A DNA stretch of 20,775 nt from Trichomonas tenax (Eukaryota; Parabasalia; Trichomonadida; Trichomonadidae): contig JALKBU010000915.1 of the NCBI GenBank assembly GCA_023091735.1, forward strand, positions 1-20,775. The letters are read 5' to 3'. Below the pieces are notes generated by a model. That model was not told the DNA's origin. It was given only the letters and a program-made list of their open reading frames with translations, and did no database searches. The position numbers and the translations under genes are program-made. Within the stretch, counting starts at the first letter, position 1; each line of letters begins with the position of its first letter. Of the stretch, positions 7,370 through 15,660 are shown piece after piece.

Positions 7370-9625
7370 ATGAATAACAATGTACTTTCTCAAGCAGCAG
7401 CAAAACTACTTGGAGGGGGTATTAGTGAACAGGCCGAGACAAAGTCTGTAAATTCGAACCAAAGCGCTGAATCGATAGCAAATGGAGAAGAAAACAATGA
7501 AAACGCATCTCCTGAAGATTCAAATCCTGAAGAAAATGCATATATCAAAGATAAAGAGTCTGAAAATGGAAATAACGAAGAAAATCAAAATGAAAATCAA
7601 GAAGAAAATACGAATGAGCAACAAAATACGAATGAAAACCCTGACACAACAATCAGAGATGAGACCATTGACGCTGTTAACGCTTTAATTGACAAAAATT
7701 TTGTGACAGAAGCAAATAATCAAGAAAATCAACAAGAAAACGATGAGCAGAACGAAAGCTATCAGCAGGATACACTGACAGATGACAATCAGTATATATC
7801 CATCGAAAATTATGATCCAAATAATAAACAACCATTTACAGAGCCACAAACACTGCAGGCGATACAGGATACTGGCGTAGAGTTTGATGACTTGTTTATG
7901 CCGACAGATGCCGATCTTGCAAAATATCCAGATGATCAAGACATTAGAGACGTTGTTATTAACCATTATAAAGACAGAATTTCGAGGCTTTCGCAGTACG
8001 TCAAAAATCAGCGAAATTATATATTAGATAAACAGAATAAATCGACAACTGATGAAAATCAAAATCAAAACGAAGAAGAAAATTCGAAAGAAAAATCGGA
8101 TGAAAGGATATCACACGATCCTAGAAATAGATATAAGAAAGAGTTCGAAAGCATCATTCTTGAACTGCTTAGACAAGAGAAGAACGAGAAAGAGAATATG
8201 GTGAGAACACAAAGAGATATCGATCGTGAACAGAAGAAAGAAGAAGATCGTCAAATGAGAATTAAAGAATCAAGACAAAAACATCTGAAGAAATTAAAAG
8301 AATTACAGCGAATGGAACAAGAAAGAATGGAAAATGAAGAAAAGATGAGACGTGAGCAATATCAGAGAGAACAAGAAGCTGCCGAAATGCAAAGAAAACT
8401 TCTCGAAAAACGCAAACAAGATTCAATCGAAACAGAAAAACTCAGACAAGAAAATATCGAAAGAGCGAAAGTTAGGTTGGAAAATATCGAAAAGAAACGC
8501 AATGATATGATTAAAGAACGTGAAGAAAAACTCAATGAACAAGAAAGAAAGCATGAAGAACGATTGGAAGAGGAAGAAAAAGAAAGAAAGAGAAAAGCAT
8601 TGGAAAATGAACAAAAAGTCAGACAATTGATGGAACGCCAAAAGATGGCTGAACAAGAGCGTTCACAGGCAAGAACTGAGAAATTGCAAGCTAAGGAAAG
8701 ACGCTCTCAAGAGTGTTATGAGAAATATCAAGAATTGCAGCACGCGAAGACAATGAAAATGAGAAAAGACTTCATTATGAAGATGAAAAGGAATGAAAAC
8801 CAAAGAAAGACGTTGAGCCAATTAGATGAAAAGAACAAGAAACAGATCAACGAAAGATATTACAACTCGTTGCAGAGAATCACACTATTAAATGAAGAAA
8901 GAATGATGCAAAAATCGCGCTGTGTTTCTCGCGAAACAAGTCTCCGCCAGGATATGTTAATAGAAAGACAGCAGAAGGCACAAGAACAGAAGATGAAGGA
9001 GCTCGAAGAGGCTCAAAAACATAGAGAAGAAGAGCACCAGGAGTATATGAATGAGCTCAAGAAACAGAGAACAATCAGGCAGATTCAAGCTCGTCTTAAG
9101 AGCGATGATTGCGAAATTGCTGCAAGAAGACAGCAGTATCTCAGAGAAAAGAGACTCGTTGATGTCCAGAAGAGACTTGATGAGAATGATGAAAGAATCG
9201 AAAGAGAAAGACAGAGAAAGATAATGGAGCAAAATGAAAAGGTCAAGAATTCAGAGAAAATGGCAGCACAAGTTGCAGCAATGAAGGCTGAGATTGAAGA
9301 AATTAGAAGACTAGGAAAGAAGGTTGATATTGATGCTTTAGGACAGAAATATGGAATTGATGTCGATTCACTCAGAGAAAGAGTTTATTCAAGGCAAACT
9401 CTCGCTGACACATTACCTCCGATTCGTCCTAAATCGAGAGCTTCCTCAATGAGTCAATCAATGAGAAATGACAATGCTTCAATGAGGAGTGACAATAATT
9501 CAATGAGAGGTGACAACGCATCAGTTAGAAGTGAAAATCCTGGTGAAGAACAACAGCTGCAAAGCTTTTCTTTGTCTGGACAAATAAGAAATAAAGTTGA
9601 TGATTTAGATGAAGACAATCAATAG
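7370..9625 (+). CDS. Large charged coiled-coil protein (751 aa)
   Basis: Residues 1-150 are low-complexity and rich in Asn, Glu and Gln. Residues about 165-220 form a non-repetitive segment (FDDLFMPTDADLAKYPDDQ, then VVINHYKDRISRLSQYVKNQ). Residues about 255-660 are an almost unbroken Lys/Glu/Arg/Gln heptad-like helix, a long coiled coil. A small ordered motif follows (KKVDIDALGQKYGIDVDSLRERVY), then a Ser/Arg tail with a 7-residue tandem repeat (SMRxDNx, about 697-723). There is no signal peptide or membrane segment. Such proteins in flagellated protists are often cytoskeletal or basal-body components (trichoplein/MNS1-like proteins have similar helices), but I cannot assign a family. The TAG stop at 9623 is odd, because clearly coding-like sequence continues in frame to 9799. 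No strong Inr is present. Minus-strand open frames inside it (7685-7966, 8423-8656, 8957-9232) are shadows. Confidence 0.9.
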   Translation: MNNNVLSQAAAKLLGGGISEQAETKSVNSNQSAESIANGEENNENASPEDSNPEENAYIKDKESENGNNEENQNENQEENTNEQQNTNENPDTTIRDETIDAVNALIDKNFVTEANNQENQQENDEQNESYQQDTLTDDNQYISIENYDPNNKQPFTEPQTLQAIQDTGVEFDDLFMPTDADLAKYPDDQDIRDVVINHYKDRISRLSQYVKNQRNYILDKQNKSTTDENQNQNEEENSKEKSDERISHDPRNRYKKEFESIILELLRQEKNEKENMVRTQRDIDREQKKEEDRQMRIKESRQKHLKKLKELQRMEQERMENEEKMRREQYQREQEAAEMQRKLLEKRKQDSIETEKLRQENIERAKVRLENIEKKRNDMIKEREEKLNEQERKHEERLEEEEKERKRKALENEQKVRQLMERQKMAEQERSQARTEKLQAKERRSQECYEKYQELQHAKTMKMRKDFIMKMKRNENQRKTLSQLDEKNKKQINERYYNSLQRITLLNEERMMQKSRCVSRETSLRQDMLIERQQKAQEQKMKELEEAQKHREEEHQEYMNELKKQRTIRQIQARLKSDDCEIAARRQQYLREKRLVDVQKRLDENDERIERERQRKIMEQNEKVKNSEKMAAQVAAMKAEIEEIRRLGKKVDIDALGQKYGIDVDSLRERVYSRQTLADTLPPIRPKSRASSMSQSMRNDNASMRSDNNSMRGDNASVRSENPGEEQQLQSFSLSGQIRNKVDDLDEDNQ
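9458..9538 (+). repeat. 21-bp tandem repeat inside the coiled-coil gene
   Basis: Four consecutive units encode SMRNDNA, SMRSDNN, SMRGDNA and SVRSEN; the last lacks the seventh codon. Units begin at 9458, 9479, 9500 and 9521. The repeat is in frame, so unit gain or loss would not disturb the protein. Confidence 0.88.
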
Positions 9626-9799
9626 AATGAGGAAAGCAATCAACAGAAAGAAGAAAATAACGAACAGAATGGAGAAGAAAATAATGCAAATGAAGAATAA
9701 GAGAAACAAGAAAATGGATTAATGGAAGAATTACACAATGAAATAGAAAACGCTGAAATTATCAAAGAATCGAATGATGCAAACTTTGAGCCACAATAA
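9626..9799 (+). pseudogene. In-frame coding-like extension beyond two stop codons
   Basis: Directly after the TAG at 9623-9625 the same frame reads 24 sense codons (NEESNQQKEENNEQNGEENN...), a TAA at 9698-9700, then 32 more (EKQENGLMEELHNEIENAEI...FEPQ) and a TAA at 9797-9799. The Asn/Glu/Gln composition matches the protein's own N-terminal 150 residues, and it stops being protein-like exactly at the third stop. Both internal stops replace codons where Gln or Glu would fit, each one substitution from CAG/CAA/GAA. I infer that the protein once ended at 9796 and was shortened by nonsense mutations, or that the stops are read through. The other genes here use TAA and TAG as normal stops. Confidence 0.65.
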
Positions 9800-10382
9800 C
9801 TTTTATGTATTTTGTTATTAAATTTGTTTTACTATTGAATTTAATCAAATTTATTTTCTCAATAATCACATCATTAAAAAAGAACCTATGATATTTCCAT
9901 GGAAATAGCTTCATTACTGATTATAATTTGATGAAAATTCAAATTGGTTCAATATCCATTTGGAATAGTGTTATTATGCCTAATTTTTCTTATCTATTAG
10001 TTGTTTAATGTGTTTTGACCAAAGTGATTATTTTGAAAATCGAAATATAATTTTTCAACAATCAGTACATGAGTCTATGATATTTGATTACAAAGGTAAA
10101 TTTAATTAAATTTATGATGTTTATTTTAATCAGAAAGAATGTAACGGATTTTGCAAAATTTTATACGGATTAAAATCGTGTTTGAATGATTCCAAATATC
10201 ATGAATTTTCGAGAAATAGCGATTTACAATGTAGATGGGCTCAAAACTCAAGATATTAAAATCCAAATTTTCAAATTTCTATCAAAACCGGATAATTTGG
10301 AGAAGATCCGATTTCTAAGTCGAATCTGAAGAGAAAGAGCGAAGAATGTGATTTGATCATTTATTCAACGTCTTTCAAAAGC
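9800..10382. other. AT-rich intergenic region
   Basis: There is no open frame of note. TAAA at 9819-9822 could serve as the poly(A) signal of the preceding gene, since none of its three in-frame stops overlaps TAAA. The Inr of the next gene lies at 10357. Confidence 0.5.
10357..10361 (+). promoter_or_regulatory. Inr-like core promoter of the 112-aa gene
   Basis: TCATT matches TCAYW. Its presumed +1 A at 10359 is 24 nt upstream of the ATG at 10383. This placement also argues against the longer reading from the TTG at 10353, which would then lie upstream of the transcription start. Confidence 0.45.
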
Positions 10383-10721
10383 ATGGGTGAGAAAAAACTC
10401 ACTAAAGCACAGATTTCTAAGAAGCTGAAGGAGAATATGGACAAGGCCAACTTCCAGACGGAGAAATCTGAAGAGTATAAGTGGCTTCAGGAAGTCTATG
10501 GCCAGAAGAAGATCAATCTTCCTCTTATTAAGAGTGTTTGCGAGCTCATGTCCGAGAAGATCGGAAAGGAGTACGGCAGCGAGTGTCACAACTGCAGAAG
10601 GAGAAGCTGCTTCTGGATTCACAACAATAAGGACGAAATCAGGAAGTATTTGGCCGCCAACGAGACACAGGTAGAGAAGGCAGACGGTGAATCAGTCAAA
10701 CTCATACCACCACCACAATAA
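10383..10721 (+). CDS. Compact basic protein with a Cys/His cluster (112 aa)
   Basis: The family is not recognised. The protein is highly charged and predicted helical: KKLTKAQISKKLKENMDKA (4-22), EYKWLQEVYGQ (31-41), INLPLIKSVCELMSEKIGKEYG (44-65), then C68-x2-C71-x4-C76-x3-H80 enclosing the basic triplet RRR, a helix DEIRKYLAAN and a short tail ending LIPPPQ. The four Cys/His residues could bind zinc and, with the Arg triplet, suggest a nucleic-acid-binding module; this is inference. Codon use is sharply biased to AAG, ATC, CTT/CTC and GAG, and GC is much higher than the flanks, a mark of strong expression or strong selection. The start is the first ATG after an Inr. The stop lies in CAATAAAATT, so TAAA overlaps it, as in trichomonad poly(A) signals. 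The minus-strand frame 10365-10622 is a shadow. Confidence 0.85.
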   Translation: MGEKKLTKAQISKKLKENMDKANFQTEKSEEYKWLQEVYGQKKINLPLIKSVCELMSEKIGKEYGSECHNCRRRSCFWIHNNKDEIRKYLAANETQVEKADGESVKLIPPPQ

Positions 10722-11270
10722 AATTCTTTTTTTTAGTTATTTTCAAATCTCAACATTTTTAACTTCCAATTATACTCAAAACACTCTCTATATCATCACA
10801 CTTGACTATTGAAGAAAAATATATTTTTCTTCTATCTTTAAATATCGACAACATATGATTTTAAGTTTATAAATTGAATATGCAAGATCGTATTATGTTA
10901 AATATTTGTCCTAAAATGAAACAAAGAGTTTTAATCATAAACCAAAAAATATCAATTTTTACAAATGAGCTCATGTATTTATACATCAATCCAATAGACA
11001 AAATTAAAGGAGTTTACATAATCATCCTAAATGTTTCAACTTCAATCTTTAAAAAATCAAAATCAATTCATTATTTAGGTCTTGTAAGCATATAATTTTA
11101 GTGTACATTGTACTTGCATATATAATACTTAAATTTGAGGTGCAAATTTAAATTTGTCATTGAGATATATCTGAATTAACAAAATTACTGTGTTCGAAGC
11201 GTCATATTAAAACTATTGCTCTTTTTCGTCCAACGCATTATAGATTTCATAGTGTTGAATGTTGATTCTT
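10722..11270. other. AT-rich intergenic region, no gene seen
   Basis: A 73-codon open frame (10874-11095) starts at TTG, is built of AT-rich codons and matches nothing known, so I do not call it. Confidence 0.5.
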
Positions 11271-11275
11271 TCATT
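11271..11275 (+). promoter_or_regulatory. Inr-like core promoter of the 912-aa gene
   Basis: TCATT in TCTTTCATTGTAAAG matches TCAYW. The presumed +1 A at 11273 gives a 33-nt leader before the ATG at 11306, a little longer than typical. A second TCATA lies at about 11247. Confidence 0.35.
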
Positions 11276-11305
11276 GTAAAGAAAGTTTAAAAGTGAGAAC
11301 ATAAA

Positions 11306-14044
11306 ATGGAAGAAGCGATTTTGATAGGAAAACATCTCAAATCGAACGAAATGTCGAAGATTGACATTGAATTAATCGCAAATCGTCAAACTGTCGACTC
11401 ATTGAGTGATGTTGCGCTTAAAAGTTTGGAAAAAAACGAATCTTTCGTGAATGGAGCCGTTTTTCTTATGAATAAGTCCCTTCTACCGCTTTACTCTGTC
11501 TCTGATAGCGACAAAAAGTCAAAATTGCGCAATTCTTTGCTCGAAATAAGCAAATCAAAATTGGACGATATTGATTCTTCAACAATTATTCAACTTTCAT
11601 CGAATATTTTCAGGCAGGAGGACTGTGAATGGCCCGAATTGATCGAATTTATTTTAGATGCTCCATTTTCGACACATAAAGGAAGATTATTCGTTAAAAT
11701 CACATCTTTGTTGAAAAATTTCTACGATGAACAGCATATCTTGAAGGCTCATACAGCAATAACTAAATATTTAATGTCAGAAGACCCGAGATTACAACTT
11801 TCTTTGATAATTCTCTTAAATAACATGAATAACAGTCCTATTTTCGAGGAAAATTTAGATCTCTTCGATAATCTGTGGTCAGCAATTATCAATATTTCGC
11901 TCAATCTTCCACAGCGAATCGGAACAACTGTTTCAACAACTGCTGAATTATTTAAGTCACTTCCTAATATAGGAAAGATGAGCTCTCAGAAGTGCTCTAA
12001 ATTGGTATTAGATGCACGCGAATTTGATGATTTTAAGCTAATAATTCCATTTTTCCACATTTTACATTCAAATTTGTTAGCAATAGTATTCACAAAGCTT
12101 TTGATTATCATGCAGATACATGAAAGCGATCCAGCATTCATTATCAATGCAATTTCAATTTTATCATCACAAGAAAATGAATTTATTCCAGACGAAAAGT
12201 TAGAAATCATCTATTCGAAGCTTCTAGACTCATTGCCAAGCAAATCAGCGATGTGTTTGTTTGTTCCTTATGCTCCATTCATTGCTGAATATTTCGATGA
12301 AAGCGCATTTTATTTATTGATTACTGAACTTCTCAGTTCCGATGATGAAATGTTCCAAACATTTGGATTGATTTGCTTGCAGAATATCGGTGATAACTCT
12401 GAGTATTATCCATTAGAAGTTCCATCAAACATCATTACAAAAGTCATTAAAATGCTTCCAAACAAAGTTGCAATTGAAACAATCAAATCGCTTATTAAAT
12501 CAGGTCTTTTCGATCACGAGAAGTCTGTCTATGACCTTGCAAACTTATATTACAATATAACAGAGAAAGATTGCATTTTCGACTTATTTAGATTATATCT
12601 CAAAACGCCGATTTCAAAGGACCTCACTGTTGATGCAATTTACGATTTTGCTTATCTCACGTTGCTTAAATCACATGACATGAATGAAATAGGCAATTGT
12701 TTGTCTTTGATTTCAGGAACAGCATTGTTTGATTGCGATTGTTTTGCTCCTTGTGCTGAAGATTATATTCCATACATCATCAAATTATTTAACAATAACA
12801 CAATGATTGAATATGCATTAGAGAACTTAGCATTGTGCTTAAGAGCTGAAGAAGAACTTGCAAAGGATGTTTGCGAATCGAGACTGAACCAGATAATGAA
12901 ATTTGCTGAGTTATATCAATCAACAATTCCATCTTTAGTTCTCATTGGCTGCAATCTTAAGTCAGATAAAATCCTCGAAAAATGCATTTCTATGATTAAA
13001 TCTATTGAAGATCCCGATGTTTTGTACGAAGTCAGTGTTAATTCTGCAGAAAACATGGAATATCCTGATGATTCGCAATATGCATTTGAACTCTTCAAAA
13101 TACTAACGAAGCAAGCAACAGAAATCAACGAATGTGAAAAACTTAATTTCATTCTTGATGCTATAATAGAGATGATGAATAACTATGTGATTGATGAAAG
13201 CCTTGTTCAGCCCCTTTACAAGTCATTCATGACGATGAAGCATCCCATCTTCAATGGACATGGATTTGCTGTTTTCTCAGACGAGAAGACAAGAATTTTG
13301 GCTTTCCTTTCATGCTATGCTAAATATCATGAAGCATCACGTCCGGAGATATCCAATACAATTGCTTCATGGTTTAGTTTGTCTAAGTTCTCAATGATGT
13401 CTGTTTTCACAGATGTTGTCATCGAAATGGCAGAAAACGATGTTCTTTGTGACAACTACAAACTTTTCTATGATATTTTGTTCTCGAATTTGTCGTCTGA
13501 TGAAACACTCGATGATGCAAGAATTCTCAGAGCGATGATGAACATTTGTAAGTTCTATCAAGGCGACATTGATCTCGATATTCTCTGTGCACACCTCGTT
13601 AACATGTGGTACGAGACAGAGGAAACTTCTGGACCGTGGAGAACATCACTTGGCACATCTATTCTTGAATTGTGCTCGATTGGAGCTGATGCGATGACAG
13701 ATGATATAGAAGACGTTTTAGTTGACTTCCCATTCACTCACGACTTTTGCTGCTGTGATATTGCATGTGAATCTTTGGTTGAAATAGTTAAGGATGAAAA
13801 GTTCGACGATTTAGTTCCATCGGCTGCTAAATCTATATGCGATGTTGTTATCAACAGCGATGCATATTTCTGCAAGATGGGAATCCTTAAAGACACTGTG
13901 GCAAGAATGAAAGAAGAGTTATTCAAGATATTCGAAAGATATAATGTCCTCATTGATGAGTTCACAAAGATTTATGAAGAAGGAAAAGAAACAGATTTAG
14001 CCAAATACAAGAAGCTCTTTGATGACCACAAAAAAACAAACTAA
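11306..14044 (+). CDS. HEAT-type helical-repeat protein, importin-beta/karyopherin-like (912 aa)
   Basis: The whole protein is built of paired amphipathic helices of about 35-45 residues, as in HEAT/ARM solenoids. The N-terminal third resembles importin-beta proteins: SSNIFRQEDCEWPELIEFIL (98-117) matches the 'L...++..W.EL..FL' helix of the first repeats, followed by THKGRLFVKITSLLKNFYDE and SEDPRLQLSLIILLNNM. The C-terminal third (ILAFLSCYAKYHEASRPEIS, then DFPFTHDFCCCDIACESLVE) resembles the end of IPO4/IPO5-type karyopherins. The length, 912 residues, is in the usual 850-1100 range. If correct, it carries cargo through nuclear pores under RanGTP control. The similarity is weak and pattern-based, so another HEAT scaffold is possible. 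There is no signal peptide; acidic residues are frequent, as in karyopherins. The stop is followed by A (TAAATAAA), giving overlapping TAAA signals. Confidence 0.9.
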   Translation: MEEAILIGKHLKSNEMSKIDIELIANRQTVDSLSDVALKSLEKNESFVNGAVFLMNKSLLPLYSVSDSDKKSKLRNSLLEISKSKLDDIDSSTIIQLSSNIFRQEDCEWPELIEFILDAPFSTHKGRLFVKITSLLKNFYDEQHILKAHTAITKYLMSEDPRLQLSLIILLNNMNNSPIFEENLDLFDNLWSAIINISLNLPQRIGTTVSTTAELFKSLPNIGKMSSQKCSKLVLDAREFDDFKLIIPFFHILHSNLLAIVFTKLLIIMQIHESDPAFIINAISILSSQENEFIPDEKLEIIYSKLLDSLPSKSAMCLFVPYAPFIAEYFDESAFYLLITELLSSDDEMFQTFGLICLQNIGDNSEYYPLEVPSNIITKVIKMLPNKVAIETIKSLIKSGLFDHEKSVYDLANLYYNITEKDCIFDLFRLYLKTPISKDLTVDAIYDFAYLTLLKSHDMNEIGNCLSLISGTALFDCDCFAPCAEDYIPYIIKLFNNNTMIEYALENLALCLRAEEELAKDVCESRLNQIMKFAELYQSTIPSLVLIGCNLKSDKILEKCISMIKSIEDPDVLYEVSVNSAENMEYPDDSQYAFELFKILTKQATEINECEKLNFILDAIIEMMNNYVIDESLVQPLYKSFMTMKHPIFNGHGFAVFSDEKTRILAFLSCYAKYHEASRPEISNTIASWFSLSKFSMMSVFTDVVIEMAENDVLCDNYKLFYDILFSNLSSDETLDDARILRAMMNICKFYQGDIDLDILCAHLVNMWYETEETSGPWRTSLGTSILELCSIGADAMTDDIEDVLVDFPFTHDFCCCDIACESLVEIVKDEKFDDLVPSAAKSICDVVINSDAYFCKMGILKDTVARMKEELFKIFERYNVLIDEFTKIYEEGKETDLAKYKKLFDDHKKTN

Positions 14045-15026
14045 ATAAAATGTTAATTAGACCTCATGAATGTATACTATAACTTTATACTTAACTCAGA
14101 GATATGGTCTCCTTTGATGGGGAAAATTTAATCTTTTCAAAGCAAAATTATATAATCAAATATTATTGAAATTAGAACATAGTAATGATGCAGTGGCTTG
14201 TCTTGAATCAAACTAAAAGCTGAGAGATTATTTAGTATGCAATTAAAATTTTTATACTTTTTTGTTGGCTGTAAAGTATGTCTCTCTTGATTTCAGATAC
14301 TGTATCTATTATTAGAAACATTCTACTATTTAAGATCTCAAAAAGTCGTTTTGGTTGATTGAAAAACGAATTCTAAAATAGGGACTGGGACAAAATAGAA
14401 CAACGTGCTTTTCTGACATGCAACTTATTTTTGACATGTAAAGTCAGGATGTCAAAATAAAGGAAAGTGACGTGTTTGCGGGAAAAAAATGGAAAAGTGT
14501 CAATAGGTTGAAATGGATTGAACTCAATGTTGGAAGCCAAAGAAGACTTCATTATGAGTAGTTGTGGCCTCATAGTGAAGGATGACCTGGTGATCTAGCA
14601 GAGATGCATCCAGATGCCTATTCAACAGAAGCATGATTGGATGCATGGCGAGGTCGGCCTGAGACTTCCAAAGCCCTCGAGTGGCCAAACCAGGCCCTAA
14701 CAAGAACCCACTTATTGATTCAATTTTTAATACACATTACATTTTCACTTTTGATATTAATAAATTATTATTTTTTTCTATTTTTTATTTTTTCACAGAT
14801 ACCTTTTTCATTACAAGATTATTTTCATATTATTACTTATTCTCATAATTATTAATATATCCTTAAATTCATAATTAATTGTTCTTGAATCATGAATTAG
14901 ATAATCTTTTCATATTACTTTCATTTTATATACTGATTTATATTATTTAGATTCTCAATTTGATCCTTATATTCTTTGTAAAATTCGTTTTTTACTAAAT
15001 TTTTATTTTTTTTTTCTTCAATTTAT
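14045..15026. other. Intergenic region with a small GC-richer patch
   Basis: No gene is supported. About 14500-14705 is less AT-rich and contains short open frames on both strands (14373-14573 minus; 14637-14855 plus) with no domain. An 8-bp inverted repeat, ATGCATCC/GGATGCAT, spans about 14604-14647. The patch may be a remnant of another gene. About 14465-14510 carries the words AAAGTGACG and GCGGGAAAAAAA, similar to words in the repeat family at 15.2 and 20.7 kb. The rest, 14710-15040, is T-rich. Confidence 0.5.
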
Positions 15027-15057
15027 TTGTTTATAATTCATATTTACCATACAAGAA

Positions 15058-15180
15058 TGGATAATTTCGACCGAGTTTCTTGGTTTGGAGTGCAACAAAA
15101 ACTTGCAATGAACTACGTTTATGGTCTTCATACTCAGCGTGGAGTTTCAATCGATAAATGTCATTATGGTTTAGACTACA
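15058..15180 (+). pseudogene. Possible Sel1-like repeat remnant
   Basis: A reading frame from the ATG at 15058 gives VQQKLAMNYVYGLHTQRGVS followed by IDKCHYGLDYKDNYN. The spacing 'A.NY..GL....GVSID......Y' resembles a single Sel1-type (TPR-like) repeat, a family common in trichomonads. The frame then runs straight into the dispersed non-coding repeat at 15166, so it would be a broken end. One repeat is thin evidence, and chance similarity is quite possible. Confidence 0.28.
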
Positions 15181-15267
15181 AAGATAATTATAACACTTTT
15201 TATAAAGGTGACAATTTGCCCTCACAAAAAAGTGACAGTCTATTCATGAAAAGTGACTTTAAGGTTC
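15166..15267 (+). repeat. Dispersed repeat, copy 1 (AAAAGTGAC-rich)
   Basis: About 100 bases here are closely similar to the reverse complement of 20650-20746, including an identical core from CACTTTTTATAAAGGTGACA onward for 28 bases, and a shared end GTGACTTTAAGGTTC. It contains AAAAGTGAC twice (15228-15236 and 15249-15257). Differences are scattered substitutions and a few small indels, as expected for an old repeat family. Confidence 0.85.
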
Positions 15268-15377
15268 TATTAATGACTTGAGATTGAGTCGATTCTGTGA
15301 AGTTGTGGATTGAAAGTTTTTTATATAATTACCAAATATTACTGCTATAAAGGCAGGAATAGCGGTATTTTTGTATA

Positions 15378-15458
15378 GGCACTTTGGCCGAGTGGTTAAG
15401 GCGCCGGACTACTAATCCCGTGGGCTTGCCCGCCTGGGTTCGAATCCCAGAGGTGTCG
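15378..15458 (+). tRNA. tRNA-Ser with anticodon ACT (abnormal GCT type)
   Basis: The 81-nt sequence folds as a class II serine tRNA. The acceptor stem is GGCACTT with AGGTGTC (7 pairs, two of them G-U), with discriminator G. The D arm is GCC/GGC with GAGTGGTTAA. The long variable arm is GGGCTTGCCC. The T arm is CTGGG/CCCAG with loop TTCGAAT. The internal A box (TGGCCGAGTGG) and B box (GGTTCGAATCC) are intact, and the gene is intronless. The loop C-T-ACT-A-A (15409-15415) places anticodon ACT at 15411-15413. Standard eukaryotic AGY-serine tRNAs have GCT in the otherwise identical context GGACTGCTAATCC. The anticodon stem (15404-15408 with 15416-15420) also has a C-C mismatch at its second pair. 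Either it is a degenerating copy, or it reads AGY, and as inosine also AGA, which would be hazardous. Confidence 0.93.
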
Positions 15459-15464
15459 TTTTTT
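15459..15464 (+). terminator. RNA polymerase III T-run terminator
   Basis: Six T residues begin immediately after the tRNA discriminator base, the normal pol III stop signal. Confidence 0.8.
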
Positions 15465-15551
15465 ATAGTTTTGCTACCGAAAGAAAATTTCGCCAAACCG
15501 GATTTTTTCTGTTCCGCAAATGATATTAAATCCATATTCCATTAAATAGCC

Positions 15552-15660
15552 AAATTTCGGTGCTGTTTTTCCTCTCAATTTTGAGAGCTTATATTGTCGC
15601 CAGTACCTTTAAGATTGTGCTTCCTGTCACCAAAATCAAATTTTTAAACGTGCATTTTTT
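15552..15660 (+). repeat. Second dispersed repeat, copy 1
   Basis: This segment matches the reverse complement of 18551-18676. The shared core includes CTCTCAATTTTGAGAGCTTA, followed by TGTC-CCAG-AC-TTT-AGATTG and TTCC..TCAC.AAAATC with scattered differences. Copy 1 lacks about 16 bases present in copy 2 next to the core. The core is a self-complementary hairpin (CTCTCAA, TT, TTGAGAG). Confidence 0.8.

Noticed and set aside
8423..8656. Phe/Leu-rich minus-strand frame as a membrane protein
   Set aside because: It is the antisense of the Lys/Glu/Gln-rich coiled coil, which always gives Phe/Leu/Ser-rich shadows.
7370..9799. A genetic code in which TAA and TAG mean glutamine
   Set aside because: It would explain the extended tail, but the 912-aa, 112-aa, 148-aa and kinase genes end in TAA at natural protein ends and contain no internal TAA/TAG, so a global reassignment is not supported.
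15329..15535. 68-residue minus-strand frame containing SGIRTQAGKP and RRLNHSAKVP
   Set aside because: It is the antisense translation of the tRNA-Ser gene, a classical false protein.
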